NCBI GenBank assembly: GCA_028564675.1
Contig: JAOVVO010000284.1
Coordinates: 31,536 to 95,535 of the forward strand
Source of the DNA: Onchocerca lupi
Lineage: Eukaryota > Nematoda > Chromadorea > Rhabditida > Onchocercidae
Direction of reading: 5' to 3'
Length of the DNA: 64,000 nt
Made by a program: the position numbers and the translations under genes. Below, piece after piece: positions 40,670 through 50,809 of the stretch (position 1 is the first letter of the stretch; every line of letters begins with the position of its first letter). Under the pieces are notes generated by a model. The model saw only the letters and a program-made list of their open reading frames with translations, did no database searches and had not been told where the DNA came from.

Positions 40670-40870
40670 GTAACGATAATTACATTGATTGCTTCAACTG
40701 ATCGAGAGATTCTTTTATTTTCTATCTAAACGAGGATCTTCTTTATGGACTTTGCGTGTAAAGCGTATTCGAGTTAGTTAGGTCATCATGATGTAACGAT
40801 AATTACATTGAATGCTTCGGTTAATCGAAAGATTTTTTTATTCTCGTTTGAACAAAGATTCTCTCTTTTT
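40670..40870. repeat. Duplicated ~75-bp block upstream of rpl-11
   Basis: Two copies, about 120 bases apart, share GTAACGATAATTACATTGA, then TGCTTC, a TAATCGAAAGATT-like segment and a TTTTATT run. The first spans about 40670-40745 and the second about 40793-40866. They may be duplicated promoter elements. Confidence 0.7.
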
Positions 40871-41112
40871 CTAGTTCCAGACAATCCTTAACATATAGAA
40901 AAAGTATAAAGCATTCGTTCAACGAAAAATAGCATACGTGAAATTTCATCGTCTCTAGATTTATTTCGAGTGTTGAAAGACTTTTTTAATAGCAAGCATT
41001 GAATTCTTAATGTCCAATATATTTATTGATAAATCGATTGACAGTATTGATTGACGCGTAATCCAATTTTAGCTAACAACGCTTTAGATTAAAATATCGC
41101 GTAGACAAATTT

Positions 41113-41290
41113 TAATTTTTATCAGTGAACATCATTGTGCTTAATTTTACAGTTTAGTTTTTATCAATGAACATTAGCTGTGTTTAATTTCACAGTTTAA
41201 TTTTTATCAGTGAACAGTAATCGTGCTTAATTTTACAATTTAATTTTTATAGGTGAACATTAGTTGTGCTTAATTTTACAGTTAAATGAT
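41113..41290. repeat. 42-43 bp tandem repeat, four copies, upstream of rpl-11
   Basis: Units start at 41121, 41163, 41206 and 41249, each with ATCAGTGAACATTAG-like, TGTGCTTAATTTTACAG and TTTAATTTTT words. The array ends about 165 bases before the rpl-11 leader and could lie within its promoter. Confidence 0.9.
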
Positions 41291-41450
41291 TTCCTTTTAT
41301 ATATATAAATAGTATTTCTTCATCATTCTTGCAATAGACTACTTAGTGTTCAGTGTTTCATTCGGATTCAGTATTTTCCTGTTGCTGTTGTTTGATGCGC
41401 GATTTTTTTTTGTATTTGTTCCATATCAAGAGATTCGATTTTCTATTTTT

Positions 41451-41463
41451 TCAGGTTTAAAAA
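41451..41463 (+). promoter_or_regulatory. Likely trans-splice acceptor of rpl-11
   Basis: A pyrimidine-rich tract ends TTTTTTCAG at 41454, nine bases before the start codon, with no upstream coding exon. Confidence 0.55.
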
Positions 41464-43165
41464 ATGGGCAAAGCAGAGCAGCTTGCTGAAATCAGGGAAA
41501 AGAAAGCAGCGAATCCAATGAGGGAATTGAAGATTGAAAAACTTTGTCTAAATATTTGTGTTGGTGAATCAGGCGATAGGCTTACACGTGCCGCTAAAGT
41601 ATAATTTTCAGTTCTTTTTCCGAGAAATTGCCTGAAAGGAAATGAGAAGTTCATAGGTTTAGATAAAATTTATTTATTTTATGTTGCATGATTGTTTTTA
41701 ATAATTTCATAGCAAATGGTGCATAATATTAGGGAAATCACCAATGAAGATAATTTGTCTCAATATCAGTAAATATCAAATTCTGCGAACTATAGCAGAT
41801 TATCCTTATAATGATGTAATATTTGTTTTAAAACTATCCGTACTTTAGTTTTATCAATCGAAGGTTTACCGGATTATTAAAAATGTTTTTCGTCACTTTT
41901 TTCTTTCTTTTTTTTTTTGAATAATTAGTTGATGCTCGATCGTTTCCTGTGCTATACGGTGAAAAGATTTCATTTATTGAGTAAGCAAGATATGGATTAC
42001 TAATAAAATCAGAACTATTAGGTAAATTTGGCCAAAGTATAAGTGATGAGAAAACTCTTTCTTTCTTGTGTTTCAGGTACTTGAGCAACTAACTGGTCAG
42101 ACACCAGTATTTTCGAAGGCACGGTATACTGTACGATCATTTGGTATTCGTCGTAACGAGAAGATTGCTGTACACTGTACCGTAAGAGGTCCAAAAGCTG
42201 AAGAAATCATTGAGCGTGGTTTGAAGGTTTCTAATTTTGTCATTACCTCTATCGTTAACTTTTCCATTCTTTGTGTGACAGAATGCTTTGTAAAACTTAT
42301 TTTGTTTATTGTTGTTGTTTGTAATACGAATCCTGTTCTAGAGATAAGAGTTTAATGCTGCTTATAATTTCACTCGTTTTAAATGCTTGTGTGTATTTCA
42401 AATACATTAACCATCTTCGGGTTATTTCGAATCTCCGTTTGTTTTGAAGATGAATGAAACTTTAGTATACGTACAAGGCATAAAGTGAATGAAATGATCG
42501 CCATTTTCCTTGAATAATTTGTGCATTTTTTTAGTTTTTGGAAATCAATTCTTTATACCTTTAGGTGAAAGAATACGAATTATACCGAGAAAATTTCTCA
42601 GACACTGGAAATTTCGGCTTCGGAATACAAGAGCATATAGATTTGGGGATTAAGTATGATCCGTTAATTGGTATCTACGGTATGGATTTTTATGTTGTTC
42701 TTGGACGTGCTGGCCATCGAGTTGCAAAGCGTAGACGTGCACGTGGGCGTGTAGGACATACACATCGTGTAGGAAAAGAGGAAGCAGTGAAGTGGTTTCA
42801 ACAAAAAGTATGTTTATTATGGTTGAGTTTGAATTAATGACCTCTTTTAAACAAAGTAGTCGGAGTTTCTTTGCAGTAATTAAAGGTCATTCATAATTAC
42901 CAGTATTGTAGTGCATTATTGGGGCGACAATATTTGTCCGACAGTGCTCTTCTAATTCTTATATCTATCCAAAAAATTTTCAGAATTGTTGTGTCCACTA
43001 CGTAAAATTTCGTATTTATGAAAATGCAAAATAATCATATTTTCTTTTCTGGAATATTGTATAGTATTATCTTCCGAATCCTGTTATGCAGCTTACCTTT
43101 TTCAGTATGATGGCATTATTCTGCCTCCAAAGGCAAAGGAAATTCGACGTGGACGAAGACATTAA
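41464..43165 (+). CDS. rpl-11: 60S ribosomal protein L11 (uL5), 4 exons, 195 aa
   Basis: Exons are 41464-41598, 42077-42226, 42565-42807 and 43106-43165, all phase 0. The product is a complete 195-residue L11, the normal eukaryotic length. Recognisable blocks in order are MGKAEQ..NPMRELKIEKLCLNICVGES, LEQLTGQTPVFSKARYTVRSF, GIRRNEKIAVHCTVRG, FGFGIQEHIDLGIKYDP and GIYGMDFYVVLGRAGHRVA, then a basic C-terminus. L11 binds 5S rRNA together with L5 at the central protuberance of the large subunit. The start is chosen because the family begins MG/MA..E here and an acceptor (tttttcag) ends nine bases before the ATG, as expected for a trans-spliced ribosomal mRNA. Only ordinary drift from human or worm L11 is seen, and all core segments are present. 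Confidence 0.98.
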
Positions 43166-44500
43166 AAATGATATTCAATTGTTATTAGTTCGTTGTTTTA
43201 ATTTAAATGCATATGATTAAAAATAAGTTTTGTTTATTTACGGTAATCAGTGGACATACACTAATGAATTTATTAAAACGCAGTCCATTACTAGTCTCTA
43301 GCTTTGCCGAAAGCCGTCCTGGTATAATGCATGTATTGAGCTCCATCCCACTTAAAAATAGAATGAACAAGATTTTTAACATCAGGAATACAGCAAGGGA
43401 GCAAGCATAAGTTGATGCTAAGCTCAAAGTTTCTGTGATTTACATTGCGCAAGGTCGATGGTGAAGTAAGCATCTGAATTTCAATATTAACGTGGGAAAT
43501 TGATTGTCAGCTGACATTTAAATTTTGTACGTTTAATTTTTTAGCTGTTTTATTGCATCAAGAAAATTATCTGACAATAATTTAACGAAACTACACAAAT
43601 TATCACAGATTATGTTACGACTATATAAAAAAGGTTCATTGAATAGCTATTACTTTGACATAAAACCAGTCGAAAATATTAAATATACAATCTTTTTTTA
43701 CAAATGAAATGGTCTGGAATGTAGCTAATAATTAGTAAACGGATGCATGAATGGATTCAATCGGATCGAAAAGTTCGTTATCTTCTATTACCTGACTAGT
43801 AATTTTGAGTTTGTACGAACTAAATTTAATCGGTTCAATTAAATTAGCTCAGTAAAGTATTTCATCAGCCAATTGTTGAGAAAATGCGAATTTCACATTC
43901 TGCATTTTCCGACAATGTTAACTGCTACGTGAATTGAGTTAATTTAGACAATAAATTATTTGATTCAAAAGGAACAGTTGAGTTACTGAGACAGTGAAAA
44001 TGGCTAAAAGATTATCTTGTGCGAATGAACGTGGCGGTAATTATAATTAAGTGCTTACCGGTTTTCACTTCTCGTACACAAATTTATAAATGTCGAAAAA
44101 AAAAGAACCACATACTTTCCTGGAAAAAATACTTGCAGTGAACTTTTCTATCATGATTAGTTCATGTTTTACTTCATTTTTCTTTTTTAGTGACAGCGCT
44201 AAAATTTAAAGCCATGCATTATTTAAAATGCATATATTTATTACCTAATCAGTTTAATGATGTTCGCCAATCATCAAATATAAGTTGGATATGAAAGATA
44301 AAGGCATCATCATAAGATATGTAAAAAAATTCAAAAGCATTTAGTGCATTTATATCATAAAGCTAATGCTCAGTTAAGTAGAGGCATCTGACCTACGAAA
44401 AAATCTATAATTTCAGATGAGGTCAATTAAAGACGTACATGATGTGTTGCAAATTTTTCTATAAAAAACACAATTACATACATATACATATTCATAGTAT
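43166..44500. other. Convergent intergenic stretch between rpl-11 and V-ATPase H
   Basis: The two genes are tail to tail. Short frames on both strands at 43207-43473 share a GC-richer patch but show no recognisable protein. Nothing else is supported. Confidence 0.45.
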
Positions 44501-44680
44501 TTATTCAACTGTAGCAGTTGCATTATCAGCATCCAATTGTTTGCCAAGATATTCCCAATTATGCACCATTAATTTCTGGATTGCAAGCAATGAATGATAT
44601 CGTACGTTTGGATCATCCGCCGAAAGCAGTTTCATCACCGCTTGCTTACCTTGCAGTTGCTCAATTTTGCTAAAATGAAG

Positions 44681-44716
<36 letters not shown>

Positions 44717-47700
44717 CAGAAGAGAAAAGAAAGCATAAAAAACGAACTTCTTGCCCCTTGGATAGTGTCTTACATATTCTCCAATATCGTGGACTGCGAC
44801 GCACAGAGCTAAAGTATCCGACTGTACTTCCAAAATTTTGATCAAAATCCTGGAAATGTTTAAAAGGAAAAACAAAAATAGTAATCTTTCGAGTTTTGCT
44901 ATAAGTGTGAAGACTTACTTTAAAAGTTCAAAATCTTTTTCATTGAATTTTTGTGCATTTTCTCTCCAAAACTTTTCTGATTTATGGACCGGACTCCACT
45001 GCAGCCGGCCTGATTTTACCTTAAAAGAAGTTTTAAAAAAATCAAGTCACTATTCACTTTCCCAAATGAGAAGTCGCTTTCTAGATCTAATAAACTTTCG
45101 AAATTTTTGAAATGCAAAAATGAAATACAAAAGAGTAATTCTTAAAATTTAAATTGTCTTAAAATTTGCCTTATTCAACATGTTCAACTTCTTGGCACAA
45201 TCTAATGAAGACGTTCATCCGCAGTGCCTGACAAGAAGTAGCACCACAATATTTCTCTATTACTTGAATCATACCTCCGATACATATTCGTCAAATGAAG
45301 AGAAATCTTGGACTGAAGAATGCAACTTGTCACTGAGGAATTCAACATCATCGTTCAACTCGGCATCATCAAATTTCTTAGAATCCATTAGTTCAAGTGT
45401 TTTCAAAGTTTTACATTGCACCATTTGTAAGGCTGTTTCTCGCTCAAGCTCACGGTCATCGATTTTCTCGAGAATATTCCGAAATGTTCCCAAGATTATG
45501 CGAATTACCTATAAAAAGTAATTTCTAGAGCTAAATATCATTATTTCTTCACAAAGGAGCAAAACAGAAAGTGACAAAAATCACTAAAAATCACTACAAA
45601 CTTACATGAAATCGTGACGCACCAAATCACAAAATATATTAATTTTGTAAACTGTATACAAAAACCTTAGTTAAAGTAAAATATCTTTCCTTATCACCAG
45701 GTAGCCTTATTTCTCCGCATATCATATCCCCAGTACGCAAGAAAAATATCAAAAATATACAGCTTTACTTTTTCTTTGGTTGATTCCGAAAGAATATCAC
45801 CAAGAATCTGGATAGCTCCGCTATGCGGGAATTTTTGGGCTATGGTTGGATTGAATGTAAGACACCATAACGAGAATATGAGTTGATATTGAAGTTGAAA
45901 ATTAGTTTTACCGCTCAAGACTGATAAAATACTGAAAGTATAAGATATTTTTAAGCCATTTATTATAATGTTTAACAAAAGATGTAAAACCCGTTCTAAC
46001 AAAATGATCCGTGATTTGCCCTATCAAATAAAAAATGGCTTTATTTCCAGGATTTATGAAAATATTATTAATCACATTAGCTCAAACGATTTTCTTAACT
46101 ATTCGATGCCTAAAGTATTATACACAACTCCTAACGATCAATAATAGCTGCGCTGAATTGTCAAAGACCATGTAAGCAAAAAAATAATTCATTTAAAAAA
46201 CCTTTTGATACCATCCAGTGCCAAAAATGTATGACGATACTCATCAATCCGAAGTATCATTTGCAAACAACGTGCCGTTGTATTGATATATTCATTTCCT
46301 GCACACTTCAGTTGATCCTTGAGAAATGAAATGTAGAAGTTTAAATCGGAACCTTCCATAAGGGTTGTACCAAAACAGGCAAATTTTGCTAAAACAGATG
46401 ACATCTGAAAAATATTTTCTATGAAGTTATCGCATAAAATCATTATTTGCAAAAAAAAAAAAAAAAAAAAAAAAGCATGAATTATAGACTTTTCGGCTGA
46501 TTATTTCCAAAATATCATTGAATTAAATGAACTAGATGGATCAGTGGCTCAGCAAGCAAGCCTATATTAAGGGATACGACGCTAAGCTCATTTTAGAATT
46601 CAATAAATTGGTAGTTTATACTACAAAATTCGTCATACAGATGAGTTATCAACGGAAAGACATTGTTGGCAATCTAAAAATCCTGCAACAAGCAAGCAAG
46701 TATGTATTCAAGCAAATTAATTCCAATTTTCCCCGCTAATATTTAATTCAAAATACAAACCTGATTTACAGTGAATGGATCTTGACGTTGTAAGATACTC
46801 AAGAACCATGACCATAAGCTTCGCTTATTTTTTCGGGCATAGCTATGAAATATTTCTACACGTGATTTATCCTCCTGAAATAAATCATCACTTAGTAAAT
46901 GAAAATAATGCATGAAAGTGAGAGGAAGAGAAAACTAAACAGTTATACCGAGTAAAGTTTATCATAATAATTTATGAAACATTCAATAAACTGCTGTTTT
47001 TAAATTTGATCAGACTTAATAAAAAATCAGGATTTTCAATAGCTTGTCTAAGATCTAATCCATAGTTCATATTACTGCAGTGAAATTGTATATATTGTCA
47101 GTTAATGCATATATGTTTTTCTCTAATTTTAAAACTACCGATTTCTTTTCACATGATAGTAATATTTTTTTCTCAATAAATCTCAAATTTTCATTATTGC
47201 TTTCCCATTATAAAAATGAATAAATTATATCAGTTGTCAATATACAAAGCGAACTGACAGCTAACATTGCAAGGGGCCAAATGTGATATTACCAGCAAAT
47301 TTTCAATCCTGAATTTTTACAATTGAGAAGATCATGATGAAGTTTCTTTTTTTAGAAGAAATTATATAAAAATACAAAAATTATTGGAAATCTCTGTAGA
47401 ATAAACAAGTGTAATACTAACCAAAATCATATCATCCACTAATGTTAGTACATAACGAACATTTTGATCTTTGGCAACAGTTGTAATAAGATTGATCATT
47501 GTACGTGCACACTGATTTTTGTTATTCTCCAAGAAGACATCACGATCTTGCTTGGTTTTTAATGCTTCATATGCCGTTATGAAATCGTAATCTTCCTGCA
47601 CAATCATTTGACTCCTACAGTGCTCATCTATTACTTTACAACAATTAATAATTTGCTTAAAACATATTTCAATTCTTTTTTTCCAGCAGTTTCTCCCTTA

Positions 47701-48450
47701 TTTATAACTTTATCTACCATCGGAAAGACAGCAAAAATCAATATATCCCAATATTTGATATACAACCTTCTATTACTTAACGCACTTTCGCGATATGAAA
47801 TGCATAAGATTAAACTTCGGAAGTCTTTTAATGATTAGAAAAAATGGTAAATAGCAGAAGTTTAAAAAGAAAAAATGATAAATGATAAAATCGTAATAGA
47901 GGAGAAAATGGCTAAGGGTTAATTAGTTTTAAAATTCAAAATGAGCAAACATTTTATGAAGAATTCAGATATTCTGATTAAGTCTTATTTCGCATTTCAT
48001 TAAACTTTAATTACTATAAGTTATTACTTAATTTCTCGATTATTATAAACTCTTTTTTTTTTGTATCCATTACAACTGATAGTTTAGTCTATATTTACAG
48101 CAATGAATAAAGTTTTTTCAATATCAAGCAGGTAAAAAATTTAATTTCTTCTACATCCACAACGATATATTCTCTTTCATATCCGGTAGTTAAGGATAGC
48201 ATTTCAATTTAAGATATGATAATAGATAAATTTAATTGAAATATGAAATATAATATATAAGCATAGTTAAAACAAAATATATCTAAATGTAAACAAAGCA
48301 ATGAAAGAAAAAAAAAAACCTTAAATAGGAATTCCAATTAGGCCTGTTATTTCGAACATCGGCTGCTTCTAATTGTAACTTGCTCGTTGCACTAATCATA
48401 TCAACCTGAGGAATTTGTGGGACATCTGCAACAACTGTCGAATCGACCAT
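44501..48450 (-). CDS. vha-15: V-type proton ATPase subunit H, 10 exons, 469 aa
   Basis: Exons in transcript order are 48450-48320, 47614-47422, 46874-46761, 46404-46202, 45931-45769, 45508-45275, 45019-44919, 44849-44748 and 44669-44501, with every junction in phase (nine coding exons, perhaps ten with the leader). Length 469 matches the family. Hallmarks are NLITTVAKDQNVRYVLTLVD, RQDPFTVNQ, LMEGSDLNFYISFLKDQL, FQLQYQLIFSLWCLTF, RIILGTFRNILEK, SVQDFSSFDEYVSE, KSGRLQWSPVHKSEKFW and LMVHNWEYLGKQL. Subunit H is an armadillo-like, cytosolic regulator that couples ATP hydrolysis by V1 to proton flow and silences free V1. It acts on lysosomes, endosomes and excretory membranes. The gene symbol follows the worm orthologue. 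An acceptor (ttttcag) 32 bases upstream of the ATG suggests trans-splicing. AATAAA overlaps the stop codon. Confidence 0.97.
44683..44711. repeat. (AT)n run in the last V-ATPase H intron
   Basis: About 14 AT dinucleotides lie just upstream of the final exon acceptor region on the minus strand. This is a common microsatellite. Confidence 0.9.
46536..46739 (+). CDS. Possible nested antisense small ORF, 67 aa
   Basis: An ATG-to-stop frame lies on the strand opposite V-ATPase H, within its third coding intron and just past an A22 tract (about 46450-46472). The product begins MDQWLSKQAYIKGYDAK and is Lys- and Gln-rich with amphipathic character and no Cys. Codon content is less AT-biased than the surrounding intron. 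No family is recognised, and no promoter, leader acceptor or poly(A) signal can be assigned. It could be a retroposed fragment, a small nested gene or chance. Confidence 0.25.
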   Translation: MDQWLSKQAYIKGYDAKLILEFNKLVVYTTKFVIQMSYQRKDIVGNLKILQQASKYVFKQINSNFPR

Positions 48451-48482
48451 TTTTTCCGGAATAAAATGCGAAATTCGGAATG
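48451..48482 (-). promoter_or_regulatory. V-ATPase H leader and trans-splice acceptor
   Basis: On the minus strand TATTTTCAG precedes a 32-base untranslated leader that runs to the ATG at 48450. The position fits spliced-leader addition. Confidence 0.5.
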
Positions 48483-49567
48483 CTGAAAATAATCGTTAGA
48501 AATTATAATAGCGTTAATATCACTGTATCAATATTGGATCGAAACAATTGATCAAATTATTCCCACTTCTCATTTTTTTCTCCATAATTAATTTCTAATG
48601 CCATCGGAATACGTTGAACATGATAAATGGATGAATAAATGAAAATCACTCCAAAAGAAACCGGAAGAATATATAAGATATCAGAAAATTGCCGGAAAAT
48701 AGATGCACGGAAGAAAAAAATCAGAATAAACGGATAACCGGAAAATCATTAAAACGGATTGGTGCAAGAAAGATTACCGGAATAACCAGAAGTGAGAAAA
48801 AATACTGGAACAGTTTATAAAATTCAGAATTGATATAAAAATCAAATCATTTACTTTAGCAGTAGAAATAAATGACAACGAATAAGAAACCAATGATCAA
48901 AAGGCAGGCAATCCAAGCAAGACCATTTGGTTTTTGAATATTTTGAGATAATTTAGATTTCAAATATTAACTGAATTAGAAGATGATTTAATGAAAAGAA
49001 AGTGGAAATTTTCATAATATCAATACCCCGAGATATCCTGCATCTAAATCATTCTTATAAAAGTTCAAATTTAGGATCTTAAAATTTTACCGGATTGATC
49101 AATTTGAAATGAATGTGATAAGCATCGATCGATCGATCGATCCGATCAATGGATATTGGCATAATTTAGATCAGTTTTTTCGTATAATTTTCACGTCATT
49201 AATATTTGGTAAATATAAATACGCCGCAAATTACTGACTGGACATTTTTACAAATGATTTAAAAAAAAAACTGTGATTTTTTCTTATCATAACACTCTCT
49301 GATTTTTGATTTCTTTTTTTTTTCTCTATTGACATTCCGATTAATCATAATATTCCAGCTGATCGCATAATTTACGCTTAATTAGCATAATTTCTTAATT
49401 AATTTAATGATCCCTCACTTAATGTTTAATATCACTTTTTTTCTCTGTTCGTCTTGTTCCTTTTTTTCTTCTTATCACAATATACTCCTTGATTCATTTC
49501 CATACATTCATTGATTCCTATCATCATCTCTTTGCTCTTATCATGATAACATTTTATTTTTTAGTGA

Positions 49568-49586
49568 TGACTCATCAGTGACGTCA
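49568..49586. promoter_or_regulatory. Adjacent AP-1 (TGACTCA) and CRE (TGACGTCA) sites
   Basis: TGACTCA (49568-49574) and the perfect palindrome TGACGTCA (49579-49586) are four bases apart. These are consensus sites for Fos/Jun-type and CREB/ATF-type bZIP factors. They lie about 1.1-1.2 kb upstream of both divergent genes, in unusually GC-rich local sequence. Binding is inferred. Confidence 0.5.
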
Positions 49587-49724
49587 TCCCTCCTTTTGTA
49601 AATAATCATTTGCTTTTGTTCGGTCTATACTGTCTGATTACGAAATGGAGTGGAAGTTTTCAAATTTTTTCAAAAGTTGTCCATATGCTAAAACCAGTTT
49701 TGACAAGACCTTTGTCTCTGTATG

Positions 49725-50160
49725 CATGTCTACGTGTATGTGTACGTATGTGCGTGTCTGTGAGTATGTGTACGTGCGTACATGTCTATGAGTTGTGTGT
49801 ACATATATGCATGTAAATGCAATATTTGTGCATGTCTGTGAGTATGTGGATACATGTGCATGTCTGTGAATGTGTGGATGTATGTGAATGTCTGTGAGTA
49901 TGTGGATATATGTGCATGTCTGTGAATGTGTGGTTGTATGTGCATGTCTGTATGTGGATATATGTGCATGTCTGTGAATGTGTGGATGTATGTGCATGTC
50001 TGTGAGTGTGTGGATGTGTGTGCATGTCTGTAAATGTGTATATGCAATGTATGTCTGCATGTCTGTATGTGGCATGTCTGTATGCGTACATACATACATG
50101 AATAAACGTGTATATGCGTGTTTCTATACACGTTTGTGTGCAAATGTGTATGTGCGAAAA
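49725..50160. repeat. TG-rich satellite, alternating purine-pyrimidine
   Basis: Units such as TGTGCATGTCTGTGAATGTG repeat with variations (GTGGATGTA, GAGTATGTG) over about 435 bases, with a basic period near 12 and a higher period near 24-36 bases. Alternating TG/CA-like steps give Z-DNA potential. Frames through it encode repetitive His/Thr or Cys/Val and should be ignored. Confidence 0.92.
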
Positions 50161-50284
50161 TTTGAAAATTAGTTTATTTTTCAAGGTAAATATATATTAG
50201 ACAAATAGGTAGAAAATTCGTCTGGCTAAGAAAGTACAAGTATGGCTGAAACATGGAAATTTAAAGTAGTGGGGGGAAGAAAAA

Positions 50285-50438
50285 GACGTGGGAATTTCAG
50301 GTAACGGTGAAAGGGAAGACGTAGAAATTTCAGGTAACAGCGGTGGGAAAGACGTAAAAATTTCAGGTAACAGTGGAGGGGAAGACGTAGGAATTTCAGG
50401 TAACGGTAGGGGAAGACGTAAAGATTTCAGATAATGAC
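50285..50438. repeat. 33-bp minisatellite, about 4.7 copies
   Basis: Units start GACGTRGRAATTTCAGGTAA and continue with a purine-rich G/A tail, at about 50285, 50318, 50351, 50384 and 50415. One unit is 31 bp. It lies about 330 bases upstream of the ADAM17 gene leader. Confidence 0.92.
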
Positions 50439-50767
50439 TAATTATATTGTTCCCCTACCATGGGTACATCAGCTTGGAATGGAAAAAGAGTAATTTCAAT
50501 AGATTTTTAAATTTGCCAATCACAGGGCGAGTAAATATAAAAGCAAATTTATTATAAAAACCTGTTCCGATTAATTTCTCGTTAAAATGAAAATTTGATT
50601 TAAGGAGGAGTGTAGCAGTCCAATAACATATCTACTCATTTCTTATAATAAATGAATTTCGATTAATTTAAAAATATTTCATTAAAATTTTCATTTACGG
50701 AATTTTTGGTCATTTTGGCTCTTGGCTTATTAATACGATGTTTATTTTAACTACTAATTGGAGAAAT

Positions 50768-50809
50768 TAATTTCAGGATAAGCCTTATAACACATGCATA
50801 TACTTCGTG
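50768..50809 (+). promoter_or_regulatory. Likely trans-splice acceptor and leader of the ADAM17 gene
   Basis: TTTCAG ends at 50776, giving a leader of about 33 bases before the ATG at 50810. An earlier out-of-frame ATG (50795) in the leader opens a short frame and may damp translation. Confidence 0.4.

Larger units (their letters stand above)
39273..41454. other. Divergent promoter interval between the 716-aa gene and rpl-11
   Basis: About 2.2 kb separate the two divergent genes. No coding segment is supported. It contains three local repeat families, at 40266-40455, 40670-40870 and 41113-41290. The right half is less AT-rich than the left, consistent with promoter DNA of a highly expressed ribosomal gene. 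Confidence 0.55.
48483..50774. other. Shared divergent upstream region of V-ATPase H and ADAM17 genes
   Basis: The two genes point away from each other, 2.3 kb apart. The interval holds a (GATC)n patch (49123-49143), adjacent AP-1 and CRE sites (49568-49586), a TG-rich satellite (49725-50160) and a 33-bp minisatellite (50285-50438). No gene is supported in it. The frames crossing the satellite are repeat artefacts. Confidence 0.6.

Noticed and set aside
41599..43105. snoRNAs in rpl-11 introns
   Set aside because: RP introns often host them, but no convincing paired C/D boxes or H/ACA fold could be read by eye.
43207..43473. Frames on both strands just after rpl-11
   Set aside because: No recognisable product. 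The plus frame starts within the likely rpl-11 3' end region. It was briefly considered as a mariner transposase scrap because of a DGAQYMHYTRTA stretch, but no flanking motifs support this.
49638..50184. Several overlapping long frames on both strands
   Set aside because: They lie entirely in the TG-rich satellite and encode repetitive His/Thr or Cys/Val. They are repeat artefacts.
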